Source: an uncultured Alphaproteobacteria bacterium
Lineage (GTDB): Bacteria > Pseudomonadota > Alphaproteobacteria > HIMB59 > GCA-002718135
Length of the DNA: 44,467 bases
Assembly (NCBI GenBank): GCA_902592345.1
Contig: CACJEE010000007.1
Span: forward strand, 1-44,467
Direction: 5' to 3'
Below the pieces are notes generated by a model. It had not been told where the DNA came from and did no database searches. It saw only the letters and a program-made list of their open reading frames with translations. Each line of letters starts with the position of its first letter. Position 1 is the first letter of the stretch. A program made the position numbers and the translations under genes. This document shows, one piece after another, positions 1-9,910 of this stretch.

Positions 1-2
1 TT

Positions 3-167
3 CAAGGTAAAATTAATTTCGATAAAAGTATGCCCGAAGGAGTCAGTAAAAAATTATTAGATATTAGCAAGATTAAACGTCTAGGTTGGACCCCAAAAAC
101 CAAATTATCAAAAGGTTTAGGTAAAACCATAAAATATTTTAGAGAAAATTTTGATAAGTCTTACTAA
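3..167 (+). CDS. C-terminal fragment of a nucleotide-sugar epimerase/reductase, GDP-L-fucose synthase-like (5' truncated by window)
   Basis: Frame 3 reads QGKINFDKSMPEGVSKKLLDISKIKRLGWTPKTKLSKGLGKTIKYFRENFDKSY*, which resembles the C-terminus of GDP-fucose synthase (PxGxxxKxLDxSKxxxLGWxPK). Confidence 0.75.
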   Translation, partial: QGKINFDKSMPEGVSKKLLDISKIKRLGWTPKTKLSKGLGKTIKYFRENFDKSY

Positions 168-903
168 TTCATTTTCTATAATTACCGTTACAAATAATAG
201 TCAAAGCACAATTGAGAAAACAATATTGTCAGTAATAAATCAAAGTTATAAAAATTATGAATATATTATAATTGATGGCGGCTCATCAGATAAAACATTG
301 GAAATTATTAACAAATATAAGAATAATATAGATAAATTTATTTCAGAGAATGATAATGGCATTTATGATGCTATTAACAAAGGTATTAAGCTTTCTAAAA
401 ATTCAATAATAGGTATTTTGCATTCAGATGATTCTTTTTATTCTAATGACGTTCTTTTAAAATATTCGAGAGTTTTTAAGAAAGATATTGATATAGTTTA
501 TGCAAATTTAATCATTGTTAATGATAAAAAAGTAATAAGAAGGTGGGTTTCAAATAATTTTAAAAGAAATTCATTCATGAATGGATGGTCACCCCCACAC
601 CCTACTTTTTTTGTAAGAAAAAAATATTACTCTAAATTTGGTAATTATAGTCTGAAATATAAAATTGCTTCTGATATTGATTTAATGTTTAAATTTATGG
701 AGATCCATAAACTCAAATCATATTATTTGAATACTACTACTGTAATCATGAAGACTGGAGGGGTTTCAAATAAAAATATTCTTAATAAAATAAAATTAAA
801 TTTAGAAATTATAAAAATCTTAAAATCGCAAAGAAATAATAAGTTTAAATTAATTAATTTTATTTTTAAAAAATTTTTTTATAAAATAAAACAATATTTT
901 TAA
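151..903 (+). CDS. Glycosyltransferase family 2
   Basis: SIITVTNNSQSTIEKTILSVINQSYKNYEYIIIDGGSSDKT and HSDD motifs. TTG start overlaps the upstream gene by 17 nt. Confidence 0.9.
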   Translation: MISLTNSFSIITVTNNSQSTIEKTILSVINQSYKNYEYIIIDGGSSDKTLEIINKYKNNIDKFISENDNGIYDAINKGIKLSKNSIIGILHSDDSFYSNDVLLKYSRVFKKDIDIVYANLIIVNDKKVIRRWVSNNFKRNSFMNGWSPPHPTFFVRKKYYSKFGNYSLKYKIASDIDLMFKFMEIHKLKSYYLNTTTVIMKTGGVSNKNILNKIKLNLEIIKILKSQRNNKFKLINFIFKKFFYKIKQYF

Positions 904-907
904 TTAT

Positions 908-2155
908 TTATATATTTTCTAGAACTTCAATTAATTTATTTGTATCCTTAATTGAATTATAATGAGTCATGCTAACCCTAACTACCCCATCATTGGTATC
1001 TATTTTTAGTGCATCTAGACATCTCCATGCATAAAAATTATCATTTCTTGTAGCAATTTTATTTGCAACCAAAATTTTACTTAGTTCTTTAGATGACTTA
1101 TCTCTAGCTGTAAATGAAACTGTCGGCGCTCTATTTTTATTTGTAATAATATTTTTACCAATTAATTTTAGTTTTTTATTGTTATTAATATATTCTAAAA
1201 TTGGGTTAGCTATAATTTCCTCATGTTTTGAAATTAAATCATTAACTTTTTCAACTTTATTTCTCAAAGTTATTTTATCATTTTCAAAATGATGATTGTA
1301 TAATTTTTCTATATATTCATTAATTCCAATTAGCGATACTAACTCTTCATGATTAGGGCCTCCTGGATTGATTGTGTAAGGATAATCTCCGTCCAAAAAT
1401 TGATGGTTTTGATTTGGTAAATTTTTTAAAATATCTTTTTTACCATATAATAAGGCCAAGTGAGGTCCATAAGTTTTATACAAACTAAAAGTATAAAAAT
1501 CTACCTCAAGATCTTTTACATCTGGAAAACCATGAGGAGCGTATGAAACTCCATCGCCAATTACAATTGCATTATACTTATGAGCTAAATTTGAAATTTT
1601 TTTTAAATCGTTAACACTTCCAACTATATTTGAGCAATGAGTAACAGCTACAATTTTTGTTTTATTGTTTAGTAATTCTTCAAATTTCTCTATCTCTAAT
1701 TCTGCAGTATCTGGATTTATCTTCCATTCTTTTATCACAGCACCATTTTCTGATAACCTTCTCCATGGACTTATATTAGCCTCATGGTCTTGATTTGTAA
1801 CAATTATTTCATCACCAGGTTTTATTGAATATTTGAGAGCATTAGACAAAACATACAAATTAATTGATGTTGAACCACCAATTATAATTTCTTTTGTATC
1901 TGCATTAATCATTTTTGCAAAAAGTTTAGTTGCTAAATCCATATTTTCACCAGCTTTTTTTGCCATTGGATATTCTGCATATGGTTGAACTTTTGTTGAA
2001 GTCATGAATTCATTTAATTTATCAATTACTTGTTTTGGAACATAGCTACCACCGGCATTTTCAAAAAAAGACCATTCTTTGCAAATTGGATCACTAAATG
2101 CTGGAAATTGCGATCTAACAAAATCTATATCGAGCTCAGTATTACTAATATTCAA
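908..2155 (-). CDS. Class V aminotransferase / cysteine desulfurase-like PLP enzyme
   Basis: FENAGGSYVP, DHEANISPWR, ATHCSNIVGSVNDL and SLYKTYGPH (PLP lysine) motifs. Confidence 0.85.
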   Translation of the reverse strand: MNISNTELDIDFVRSQFPAFSDPICKEWSFFENAGGSYVPKQVIDKLNEFMTSTKVQPYAEYPMAKKAGENMDLATKLFAKMINADTKEIIIGGSTSINLYVLSNALKYSIKPGDEIIVTNQDHEANISPWRRLSENGAVIKEWKINPDTAELEIEKFEELLNNKTKIVAVTHCSNIVGSVNDLKKISNLAHKYNAIVIGDGVSYAPHGFPDVKDLEVDFYTFSLYKTYGPHLALLYGKKDILKNLPNQNHQFLDGDYPYTINPGGPNHEELVSLIGINEYIEKLYNHHFENDKITLRNKVEKVNDLISKHEEIIANPILEYINNNKKLKLIGKNIITNKNRAPTVSFTARDKSSKELSKILVANKIATRNDNFYAWRCLDALKIDTNDGVVRVSMTHYNSIKDTNKLIEVLENI

Positions 2156-2197
2156 AAAAAAACTCCTATTTTATAAAAAATATTCTATACTTTTTAT

Positions 2198-2941
2198 ATG
2201 AAAGATAATAGAAAATTTGATAATGAAGAGCTTAAAAATCGAAGTGATTTAGCAGCAGCATACCATCTTGCTGATATATATGGATTTAGTGATATTATTT
2301 GGAATCACATTACTTGCAAAACATCCTCTGAAAAAAATACATTTCTAATAAATAAATTTGGATTAAGGTATAATGAAGTAACTGCATCTAATTTACTTGA
2401 AATTGATCTTGAAGGAAATGTTATTTCCGGTGAAGGTGAAATAAATTATACAGGTTTCGTAATTCATGGCGCTATTCATAAAAGCAGAAAGGATCTTCAT
2501 TGTGTAATGCATTCTCACTCTAGATCAGGATTGGCGGTTTCTTGTTTAAAAGATGGCTTAGAAATTTTAATTCAAGACTCTGCTATGTTTCATAATAGAA
2601 TAAGCTACCATGATTGGGAAGGTATGTCGACAAGTACAGATGAGTGTGAGTCAATATCAAAAGATTTAGGAAAAAATAATTCTATGATTTTAAGAAATCA
2701 TGGACTTTTAACTTCTGGCAAAACAATATCAGAAGCTTTTATGCTCATGTATTATCTAGATAGAGCATGTAAGGTTCAACTTGATTTGCTTTCAACAAAT
2801 AAAGAAATAATTAGACCTTCTGAAAATTTATTGGAATTTGCTGCCGGTCAATTTAATGATCCAAAATATAAACTTGGAGAACATGAATGGCCAGCCTTAA
2901 AAAGGATGCTAAATCAAAATAATAGTATATATGATCAATAA
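2198..2941 (+). CDS. Class II aldolase/adducin family protein
   Basis: AAAYHLADIYGFSDIIWNHIT, HSHSRSGLAVS and LRNHGLLTSG motifs. Confidence 0.88.
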   Translation: MKDNRKFDNEELKNRSDLAAAYHLADIYGFSDIIWNHITCKTSSEKNTFLINKFGLRYNEVTASNLLEIDLEGNVISGEGEINYTGFVIHGAIHKSRKDLHCVMHSHSRSGLAVSCLKDGLEILIQDSAMFHNRISYHDWEGMSTSTDECESISKDLGKNNSMILRNHGLLTSGKTISEAFMLMYYLDRACKVQLDLLSTNKEIIRPSENLLEFAAGQFNDPKYKLGEHEWPALKRMLNQNNSIYDQ

Positions 2942-4437
2942 TGAGTCTCACAAATGAAAATATAACAAAAGTTAAATCAAATTTAAATTATCCTTCACAA
3001 TTATTTATTAATGGCAAATATCAAAAATCAATTTCTGAAAAATCTTTTGATAATATTTCACCGATTGATGGTAATGTAATCAACGAAGTTTGTTTAGCTC
3101 ATCAAGAGGATGTTGATATAGCAGTTTTAAAGGCAAGAGAAACTTTTAATAAAGGCAATTGGTCAAATTTATCTCCATCCCAAAGAAAAAAAATTCTTTT
3201 AAAGTTTGCAACACTATTAGAGAGAGATCGTTTAGAACTAGCACTTCTAGATACAATCGATATGGGCAAAACTATTAATGACACATATAATGCAGACCTG
3301 CCAACCAGCATTGATAATATTGAATGGTACGCTGAAATTATTGATAAGTTATTCGATGATATATCACCTAGTTCAAAACAATATATGGGCTTAATTACTA
3401 AGGAGCCAATTGGTGTAGTAGCAGCTATAGTTCCTTGGAATTACCCTTTATGGATGGCAATATGGAAAATTGCACCGGCTCTGATTACTGGAAATTCTGT
3501 TATTTTAAAACCTGCTGAGCAATCTCCAATGAGCGCAATTAAAATTGGAGCCTTATTATCCGAAGCAGGAGTGCCAGATGGAGTATTTTCTGTTTTACCG
3601 GGAGATGGGCCTATAACTGGTAAATCTTTATGTCTTCATAATGATGTTGATTGTGTTGCTTTTACAGGTTCTGGAGAAGTAGGAAAACTTATTCTACAAT
3701 ATTCTGGACAATCAAATATGAAAAGAGTGCAATTAGAATGTGGAGGAAAATCACCAAATATAATTTTTGCAGATTGCCCTGATATTGACTCTGCAGCAGA
3801 AGCATCTGCTTATGCAATTTTTGGAAACCAAGGAGAGGTATGTTCAGCGGGTTCTAGACTTATTGTGCAAGAAGAGATTGAAAATGAGTTTGTGGAAAAA
3901 GTTTCTAAATTAAGTAAAAATATGCATCCATCTAATCCTTTTGATCCAAAATCATTTGCTGGAGCAATAGTAAATGCTGAACAGTTAGATAAAATTAATA
4001 AATATGTCAATATTGGCAAAGAAGAAGGTGCTAATGTTGAAGTTGGAGGAAATATTACTATGAAAGAAACAGGAGGTTATTATTTTGAGCCAACAATATT
4101 TAAAAATGTTAAGAACAATATGAAAATTGCACAAGAAGAAATTTTTGGACCTGTTCTCACTACTTTGACTTTTTCAAAATTTGAAGAAGCAATATCAATT
4201 GCTAATGATACTGAATACGGACTCGCTGCAGGTGTTTGGACAAGTGATGTTAATAAAGCTATAAAAGCTTCAAGAGAAATTCGTGCTGGAACAGTATATA
4301 TAAATAACTATGAAGAAGGTATAGACTCAACTATTCCGCTTGGTGGATATAAACAGTCAGGAATTGGTAGAGACAATGGTTATCAAGCTCTAGAAAATTA
4401 TCTCCAAGTAAAATCAACTTGGATAAAAATTACTTAA
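2941..4437 (+). CDS. Aldehyde dehydrogenase (PuuC/betaine-aldehyde dehydrogenase-like)
   Basis: PWNYPLWMAIWKIAPAL, FTGSGEVGK, LECGGKSPNIIFAD, NQGEVCSAGSR and EEIFGPVLT motifs. Confidence 0.93.
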   Translation: MSLTNENITKVKSNLNYPSQLFINGKYQKSISEKSFDNISPIDGNVINEVCLAHQEDVDIAVLKARETFNKGNWSNLSPSQRKKILLKFATLLERDRLELALLDTIDMGKTINDTYNADLPTSIDNIEWYAEIIDKLFDDISPSSKQYMGLITKEPIGVVAAIVPWNYPLWMAIWKIAPALITGNSVILKPAEQSPMSAIKIGALLSEAGVPDGVFSVLPGDGPITGKSLCLHNDVDCVAFTGSGEVGKLILQYSGQSNMKRVQLECGGKSPNIIFADCPDIDSAAEASAYAIFGNQGEVCSAGSRLIVQEEIENEFVEKVSKLSKNMHPSNPFDPKSFAGAIVNAEQLDKINKYVNIGKEEGANVEVGGNITMKETGGYYFEPTIFKNVKNNMKIAQEEIFGPVLTTLTFSKFEEAISIANDTEYGLAAGVWTSDVNKAIKASREIRAGTVYINNYEEGIDSTIPLGGYKQSGIGRDNGYQALENYLQVKSTWIKIT

Positions 4438-5573
4438 AACCGAATTTCATTTAAATAATTGAGTTTTGACGTAACTTCATCTCTTTCAATATAATAACCT
4501 TGTAAATGTCTATTACCAGAATTTGCATCAAATTTTGTTCTACCATGTAATACTCTTCTATTATCGAAGCAAAAAATATCTCCTGCTTTTAATTTAAATT
4601 GAATTTGAAATTTTTTATTATGTAATTGTTGATAAAAAAAGAAATAAGCTTCATAAAAATCATGCATTATATTTGGACTTAAATCTAAAGTCCCCATTGC
4701 GCCCAAGTTTATTCTAATTTCCTCATAATCATTATGATTATTGATTTTAATTATTGGAGATTTCTGAATTCTAATATTTTTTTGCGTGTAATCATTGTCT
4801 TTAAAAATAACCTCATTTTGAATTAATAATTTAAATTTTTTAAATTCTTTATTTTTTATGTAGTTAGCAACAGCAAACCCATCAACTGCAGTTGAACTAC
4901 CTCCTTCAGAGTCATTTTTTAAACAATGCAAAAATTGATATCCAGGAACATATTCATAATATGGAAGGTCAGTATGATTCGGGAGTGAATCAGCAGTGTA
5001 TGCTTGATTGTTAGGCTTAGGTATATTTATAACTTCAAAAGGTGTTCCGAAAAATGTTTCGCGATATTTTCCAATTTTATCTAAAATTTTAAAAGCAGAT
5101 TTATTTTTAGTAGGCGCATTCTCTACTATAGTTATCCCAAATGAATAAATTGCTTGAAGCCATTTTTTTAATTCTTTTTTATCTGAAACTATTTTTTTAT
5201 AATCAAATACTACTAATTTAATTTTATTAGCAAATTTTGCATTCCATAATTTATATTTAGATTGATAAGGTTTTAAATTTTTTTCAGTATAGCAATTATC
5301 TCTTATCCATTTCAAATTATAAATTGAATTATGATTATTTTCAGACCAAGAGATATGCAGACTTTTGTTAGTAAATCTAAAATCTATTGGCTTTATTCTT
5401 CTGGTAACAGAGAGAATATTGAATTTTCTCATTCTTGTATCTTTATGAAATCCAGTAGGGCAGTTGTCTCTTAACCAAAGAAAATGAAATTTACTTATAT
5501 GATTATCACTCCAATATATCTGAAGGTATTTATTTCTTGTTCTAATTTTAACTATTTTATATTTATCTTGCAT
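4434..5573 (-). CDS. 2-oxoglutarate/Fe(II) dioxygenase of the gamma-butyrobetaine hydroxylase / TmpA family (DUF971-like N-domain plus TauD domain)
   Basis: WLRDNC N-domain motifs, HTDLPYYEYVPGYQFLHCL, FDNRRVLHGRTKF and RHLQGYYIERDEV. HxD...H facial triad present. Confidence 0.88.
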   Translation of the reverse strand: MQDKYKIVKIRTRNKYLQIYWSDNHISKFHFLWLRDNCPTGFHKDTRMRKFNILSVTRRIKPIDFRFTNKSLHISWSENNHNSIYNLKWIRDNCYTEKNLKPYQSKYKLWNAKFANKIKLVVFDYKKIVSDKKELKKWLQAIYSFGITIVENAPTKNKSAFKILDKIGKYRETFFGTPFEVINIPKPNNQAYTADSLPNHTDLPYYEYVPGYQFLHCLKNDSEGGSSTAVDGFAVANYIKNKEFKKFKLLIQNEVIFKDNDYTQKNIRIQKSPIIKINNHNDYEEIRINLGAMGTLDLSPNIMHDFYEAYFFFYQQLHNKKFQIQFKLKAGDIFCFDNRRVLHGRTKFDANSGNRHLQGYYIERDEVTSKLNYLNEIRF

Positions 5574-5632
5574 TTCAAATAACTTTACTATTGGCTACCA
5601 TAAATTTAATTTTAATTTAAAACTTTTTTTTT

Positions 5633-6487
5633 ATGAACAAAAAATTACTTGGGATATTATTAATGACACTAGGTATGTTCTGTCTAAGTGTAAATGACAT
5701 GACTTATAAAAACTTAACAATAAATTTTCCTGTTTGGGAAGCTATATTTTTTCGAGCATTTAGTGGGTCAATTATTTCTATATTTTTAGTTTATCGTTCA
5801 GGTATAACATCAATAAAAACTAAAAAACCAATTAGGCATTTTGTTAGAGCTTTTTCAGCTGTTGGATGTGTTGTGCTTTACATTTTTGGTATAAAATACT
5901 TATTGCTTTCAGAAAACATTGCCATTGCTCACAGTGCCCCAATTATTGCAGCCTTACTTGCAGTACCAATACTTGGAGAAAAAATTGGCATTCATAGAAT
6001 GTTAGCAATAGTTTTAGGTTTTGTTGGCGTTTTGATAATCATAAAGCCTGGCACTGATTTGTTTCAACTGAAAGCCTTACTGCCAATAGGCTCAGCTTTT
6101 TTTATGGCTGCAGTATATTTATCTACAAGATCTTTAATGAATACAGAGACAAGTACATCAATAGTATTTTATTATTCTTTTTCATTACTTTTTACGTCTA
6201 TTATATTTTTTCCAGCAGATTTTATTATACCAGATATCTTTAATTTAACTTTAGCACTAAGTCTTGGTGTTATGGGGTCTTTTGGCCATTACTTTATGTC
6301 ACAAGCTGCAAGACATGCTGATGTGGCTGTAACTTCCCCTTTTGAATACACATCATTTATATTTGTAGGGTTAATGGGATACTTGTTTTTTAATGAAATA
6401 CCTAGTAATTCTGTTGTTATAGGAGCTATACTAATCATAATTAGTGGTATTTATATTGCGTACAGAGAGAGGAAAAATGATTATTAA
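5633..6487 (+). CDS. EamA/DMT-family permease
   Basis: Ten hydrophobic segments; NDMTYKNL, APIIAALLAVPILGEKIG and FEYTSFIFVGLMGYLFFNEIP. Confidence 0.9.
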   Translation: MNKKLLGILLMTLGMFCLSVNDMTYKNLTINFPVWEAIFFRAFSGSIISIFLVYRSGITSIKTKKPIRHFVRAFSAVGCVVLYIFGIKYLLLSENIAIAHSAPIIAALLAVPILGEKIGIHRMLAIVLGFVGVLIIIKPGTDLFQLKALLPIGSAFFMAAVYLSTRSLMNTETSTSIVFYYSFSLLFTSIIFFPADFIIPDIFNLTLALSLGVMGSFGHYFMSQAARHADVAVTSPFEYTSFIFVGLMGYLFFNEIPSNSVVIGAILIIISGIYIAYRERKNDY

Positions 6488-6578
6488 AAATATCCAATAA
6501 ATCTGTCATTTTTTTCAAATATAAGTTGTTTCTAGATAAATAACCGATATAAAATTTAAATAATTAGGAGGAAAGAAT

Positions 6579-7601
6579 ATGAAATTTATTAAAAAATCAT
6601 TTCTAGTTCTATCTCTTTTATCATTTTTCTCCCTAAGCTCTTTTAGTGCAAATGCTTGTACTGTTAAAGTTGGAGATTTTGACTGGGATAGTGCTAATAT
6701 TCATACGGCTATTGGTTCTTATATTATGGAACATGGTTATGGCTGTGATGTTGAAGTAACTAAAGGAAGTACAAATCCAATTTTAGCGGCTTTAATTGAT
6801 AATCAACTAGATATAATTTTTGAGCACTGGACTGATAATAATGTTGCTTTAATTGATCCAGAATTAGCTTCAGGAAATTTAGTTGATCTTGGGATTAACA
6901 CACCTGCATCAGAACAGGCTTTCTTTGTTGATAGAGCAACTTCTGAAGCACATGGAATTACTAGTGTAGATGACTTGAAAAAACCTGGTATTTGGGAACT
7001 GTTTAAAGATCCTGAAGATCCATCTAAAGGAAGAATTACAAGCTGTATTTCTGGTTGGACTTGTTACACAATCAATCTTGTAAAAATAATGGAATACGGT
7101 CTTGGTGATATGTACACAAACTTTGACCCTGGTTCTGGTGGAGCATTAGATGCCGCTATAGCTGGTGCTTTTGCTAAAGGACAGCCAATCGTTACTTATT
7201 ATTGGACTCCAACAAGTTTAATGGGAAAACCTGAAATTGACATGGTTCGTTTAACTGAGCCTGCTTATGATAAAGCTTGCTGGGACGCTATGATGGTTGT
7301 TGTAAACAAAATCAAAGCAGACGGTCCTGACGCTTATGAGCCTTCTTGTGCAAATGAGTATAAAGATATGGCTTTAACAAAGCTTGCTACAGGTAAATTT
7401 GCTGCTGATAATGCAGATATCATTGCTTTCGCGGATGCTTATACTATCACAACATCAGTTGTTAATAATATGTTAGCATACTATGTTGATGAGTCAGGTG
7501 GCGACATGGAAGCTACAGCAATGCATTATTTAGAAAATCATTCTGAATGGGAATCTTGGGTTCCTGCAGACGTAGCTGCAAAAGTAAAAAGCACATTATA
7601 A
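6579..7601 (+). CDS. proX: Glycine betaine/proline-type ABC transporter substrate-binding protein
   Basis: Sec signal peptide, CTVKVGDFDWDSANIHTAIGSYI and DIIFEHWTDNN, followed by permease and ATPase genes. AGGAGG ribosome-binding site upstream. Confidence 0.9.
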   Translation: MKFIKKSFLVLSLLSFFSLSSFSANACTVKVGDFDWDSANIHTAIGSYIMEHGYGCDVEVTKGSTNPILAALIDNQLDIIFEHWTDNNVALIDPELASGNLVDLGINTPASEQAFFVDRATSEAHGITSVDDLKKPGIWELFKDPEDPSKGRITSCISGWTCYTINLVKIMEYGLGDMYTNFDPGSGGALDAAIAGAFAKGQPIVTYYWTPTSLMGKPEIDMVRLTEPAYDKACWDAMMVVVNKIKADGPDAYEPSCANEYKDMALTKLATGKFAADNADIIAFADAYTITTSVVNNMLAYYVDESGGDMEATAMHYLENHSEWESWVPADVAAKVKSTL

Positions 7602-7615
7602 TTCATTATAAATTA

Positions 7616-7640
7616 AGTCAGGATCATCAAGATCCTGGCT
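7616..7640 (+). promoter_or_regulatory. Intercistronic hairpin between proX and proW
   Basis: AGTCAGGATC-atcaa-GATCCTGGCT, 10-bp stem with one G-U pair, then TTTC. Confidence 0.75.
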
Positions 7641-7656
7641 TTCAAATATTTAAAAT

Positions 7657-8844
7657 ATGAATAATATATCTAATTTATTTTTAAAAATTGCTTCATCCGT
7701 AATTTTTGTTTTACTTATTGTTTCAACTTATTATTTATTAATACCTAAAAATATATTTTTTTTATTTTTAAAATTTATTTTTATAATTCCAACGATTACT
7801 CTTTTAGTTAATTTATTAAATATAATACCTAAAAATTTACTTTATCAACTCTCAAAAATATTTGCTGTTGTTGTGATGATTGCTTTAATTATTGTTAGCT
7901 ATCTTTCTTCAAAAAGAAAACCAGACAATGTTTCAGAACTATATACAGACTTTACTTGGTTAATTAATTGGCCAAAATGGCTTGATACGCCTTTTATGCA
8001 TTGGATAAACAAAGGTTGGAGAAGTTTTATAGCAGATTATGGAGTTATCTTTGATGCTATTGGATACGGTCTCCTTAGAGGATATACTGAATTAAAAACC
8101 GTTATTGTTCAAGCCCCATGGCCTGTAGTAATTATCGGAGTTATTGCTATCACATATTTTACTAGTGGTAGAAAACTTGGAACTACAGTATTTGTTGGTT
8201 TTTGTACTTTTTTTATTGGTTTTTTAAATCCTCGTTTTTGGGATAAAGCAATTGAAACAACGACTATGGTGGTTATTGGAATTGCTATATGTATTGTTAT
8301 AGGTATTCCAATTGGAATAGCGATGGCTAGAAGTGAAAAAGTCAGAAATGCAATCTTACCAATTCTTGATACTATGCAAGTTATACCTGCATTTTGTTAT
8401 TTAATTCCTGGAATTATTTTATTTGGCTTAGGGGCGATACCTGCAATTATATCAATTTTTATTTATGCATGCCCACCATTGATCCGATTAACTGATTTAG
8501 GAATTAGATTAGTTGATAAAGAAGTGATTGAAGCAGCAAGATCTTTTGGGGCTAGTAAAAAGCAAATGTTGCTAGGAGTTCAATTGCCTTTAGCTTTACC
8601 TAATATTATGCAGGGCATTAATCAATGTACAATGATGGCATTAGCAATGGTTGTAATAGCTTCTATGATTGGCACAAGAGGATTAGGAGATGAAGTTTTG
8701 CTTGGATTACAACAATTAAATGTAGGAGCTGCTTTAGAAGCAGGTTTAGCAATTGTTTTATTGGCGATAGTATTAGATAGAATGACTCAAGCGTATGGTG
8801 AAAAAATACAAGAACGCACTCAGCCAATTAAAAAGAAAAAATAA
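7657..8844 (+). CDS. proW: Glycine betaine/proline-type ABC transporter permease
   Basis: GIPIGIAMARSEKVRNAILPILDTMQVIPAFCYLIP and EAARSFGASKKQMLLGVQLPLALPNIMQGINQ (ProW/OpuAB signature). Confidence 0.92.
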   Translation: MNNISNLFLKIASSVIFVLLIVSTYYLLIPKNIFFLFLKFIFIIPTITLLVNLLNIIPKNLLYQLSKIFAVVVMIALIIVSYLSSKRKPDNVSELYTDFTWLINWPKWLDTPFMHWINKGWRSFIADYGVIFDAIGYGLLRGYTELKTVIVQAPWPVVIIGVIAITYFTSGRKLGTTVFVGFCTFFIGFLNPRFWDKAIETTTMVVIGIAICIVIGIPIGIAMARSEKVRNAILPILDTMQVIPAFCYLIPGIILFGLGAIPAIISIFIYACPPLIRLTDLGIRLVDKEVIEAARSFGASKKQMLLGVQLPLALPNIMQGINQCTMMALAMVVIASMIGTRGLGDEVLLGLQQLNVGAALEAGLAIVLLAIVLDRMTQAYGEKIQERTQPIKKKK

Positions 8845-8847
8845 TCT

Positions 8848-9894
8848 ATGCCAAAAATTGAAATCAAAAACGTATATAAAATTTTTGGAAATTCTCCAAC
8901 TGAAGTATTACCTATGGTTAAAAGTGGAGCAAACAAGGAAGAAGTCTTAGAAAAGACAGGGCATACAGTTGGATTAGATAACGTCTCACTTTCAATAGAG
9001 GAGGGTGAAACATTTGTATGTATGGGCTTGTCTGGATCAGGCAAGTCAACTTTAATTAGACATTTAAATAGATTAATTGACCCAACTGACGGTGATATTA
9101 TTGTTGATGGAACAAATATTATGGAATTAGATGAGCAACAATTAATTGATTTCCGTAAACATGAATTAAGCATGGTTTTTCAGAGGTTTGGTTTATTTCC
9201 TCATAAAACAGTTATTGAAAATATTGGCTATGGATTAGAAATTCAAGGTAAAGAACCTGAAGAAAGAAAAAAACTTGCTATGATACAAATTGAGTCTGTA
9301 GGTTTGCAAGGATTTGAAGATCAATATCCAAGTCAACTATCTGGAGGAATGCAACAAAGGGTTGGTTTGGCAAGAGCTTTAGCTACTAATCCTGAAATCC
9401 TTCTTATGGATGAGGCTTTTAGTGCTTTAGATCCTTTAATTAGAAGTGATATGCAAAATCAACTTATTGAATTGCAAGCAAAACTAAAAAAAACAATTGT
9501 TTTTATTACTCATGACTTAGATGAATCTTTAAGATTAGGTGATCATATTGGTATTTTAAACGGTGGAAGACTAGTTCAAGCTGGTACACCTGAAGAGATT
9601 ATAATGAGTCCTGCAGATGATTATGTGGAAGCATTTGTTAAGGATGTTAATAGAGCAAAAGTACTACGAGCTAAAACAGTTATGATTAAAGCTAATGAAT
9701 TTAATTCAAGTGAGATAAAGCTGGCAGATGTCTTAAAAGTGGATGAAGGATCTTATATTGAACAATTTTTGCCTAAGGTTCTAGCAGACAGATGTACTGT
9801 TATGGTCGTAGATAAAAAAGGAGATACTAAAGGTTATATTACTGAAAAAGAACTAGCTATTTCCCTAAGCAAAGACGGTCACAATTTAAAATAA
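8848..9894 (+). CDS. proV: Glycine betaine/proline-type ABC transporter ATP-binding protein
   Basis: GLSGSGKSTLIRHLNRL, LSGGMQQRVGLARALA, MDEAFSALDPLIR and FITHDLDE. Confidence 0.94.
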   Translation: MPKIEIKNVYKIFGNSPTEVLPMVKSGANKEEVLEKTGHTVGLDNVSLSIEEGETFVCMGLSGSGKSTLIRHLNRLIDPTDGDIIVDGTNIMELDEQQLIDFRKHELSMVFQRFGLFPHKTVIENIGYGLEIQGKEPEERKKLAMIQIESVGLQGFEDQYPSQLSGGMQQRVGLARALATNPEILLMDEAFSALDPLIRSDMQNQLIELQAKLKKTIVFITHDLDESLRLGDHIGILNGGRLVQAGTPEEIIMSPADDYVEAFVKDVNRAKVLRAKTVMIKANEFNSSEIKLADVLKVDEGSYIEQFLPKVLADRCTVMVVDKKGDTKGYITEKELAISLSKDGHNLK

Positions 9895-9910
9895 TTTTTT
9901 TTTAAGATTT

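Noticed and set aside
3102-4019. Antisense ORFs in the track (e.g. 3102-3311, 3810-4019, 8820-9173, 28012-28407, 33942-34201, 35435-35638, 39149-39457)
   Set aside because: Each lies opposite a well-supported conserved gene and shows no recognisable domain; treated as shadow ORFs.
5320-5560. Internal repeat in the BBOX-like N-terminus (WSDNHISKFHFLWLRDNC and WSENNHNSIYNLKWIRDNC)
   Set aside because: Looks like the ordinary two-part N-terminal fold of this family rather than a new duplication.
6488-6578. Possible riboswitch upstream of proX
   Set aside because: AT-rich leader with a good Shine-Dalgarno but no convincing stems or glycine-riboswitch core seen by eye.
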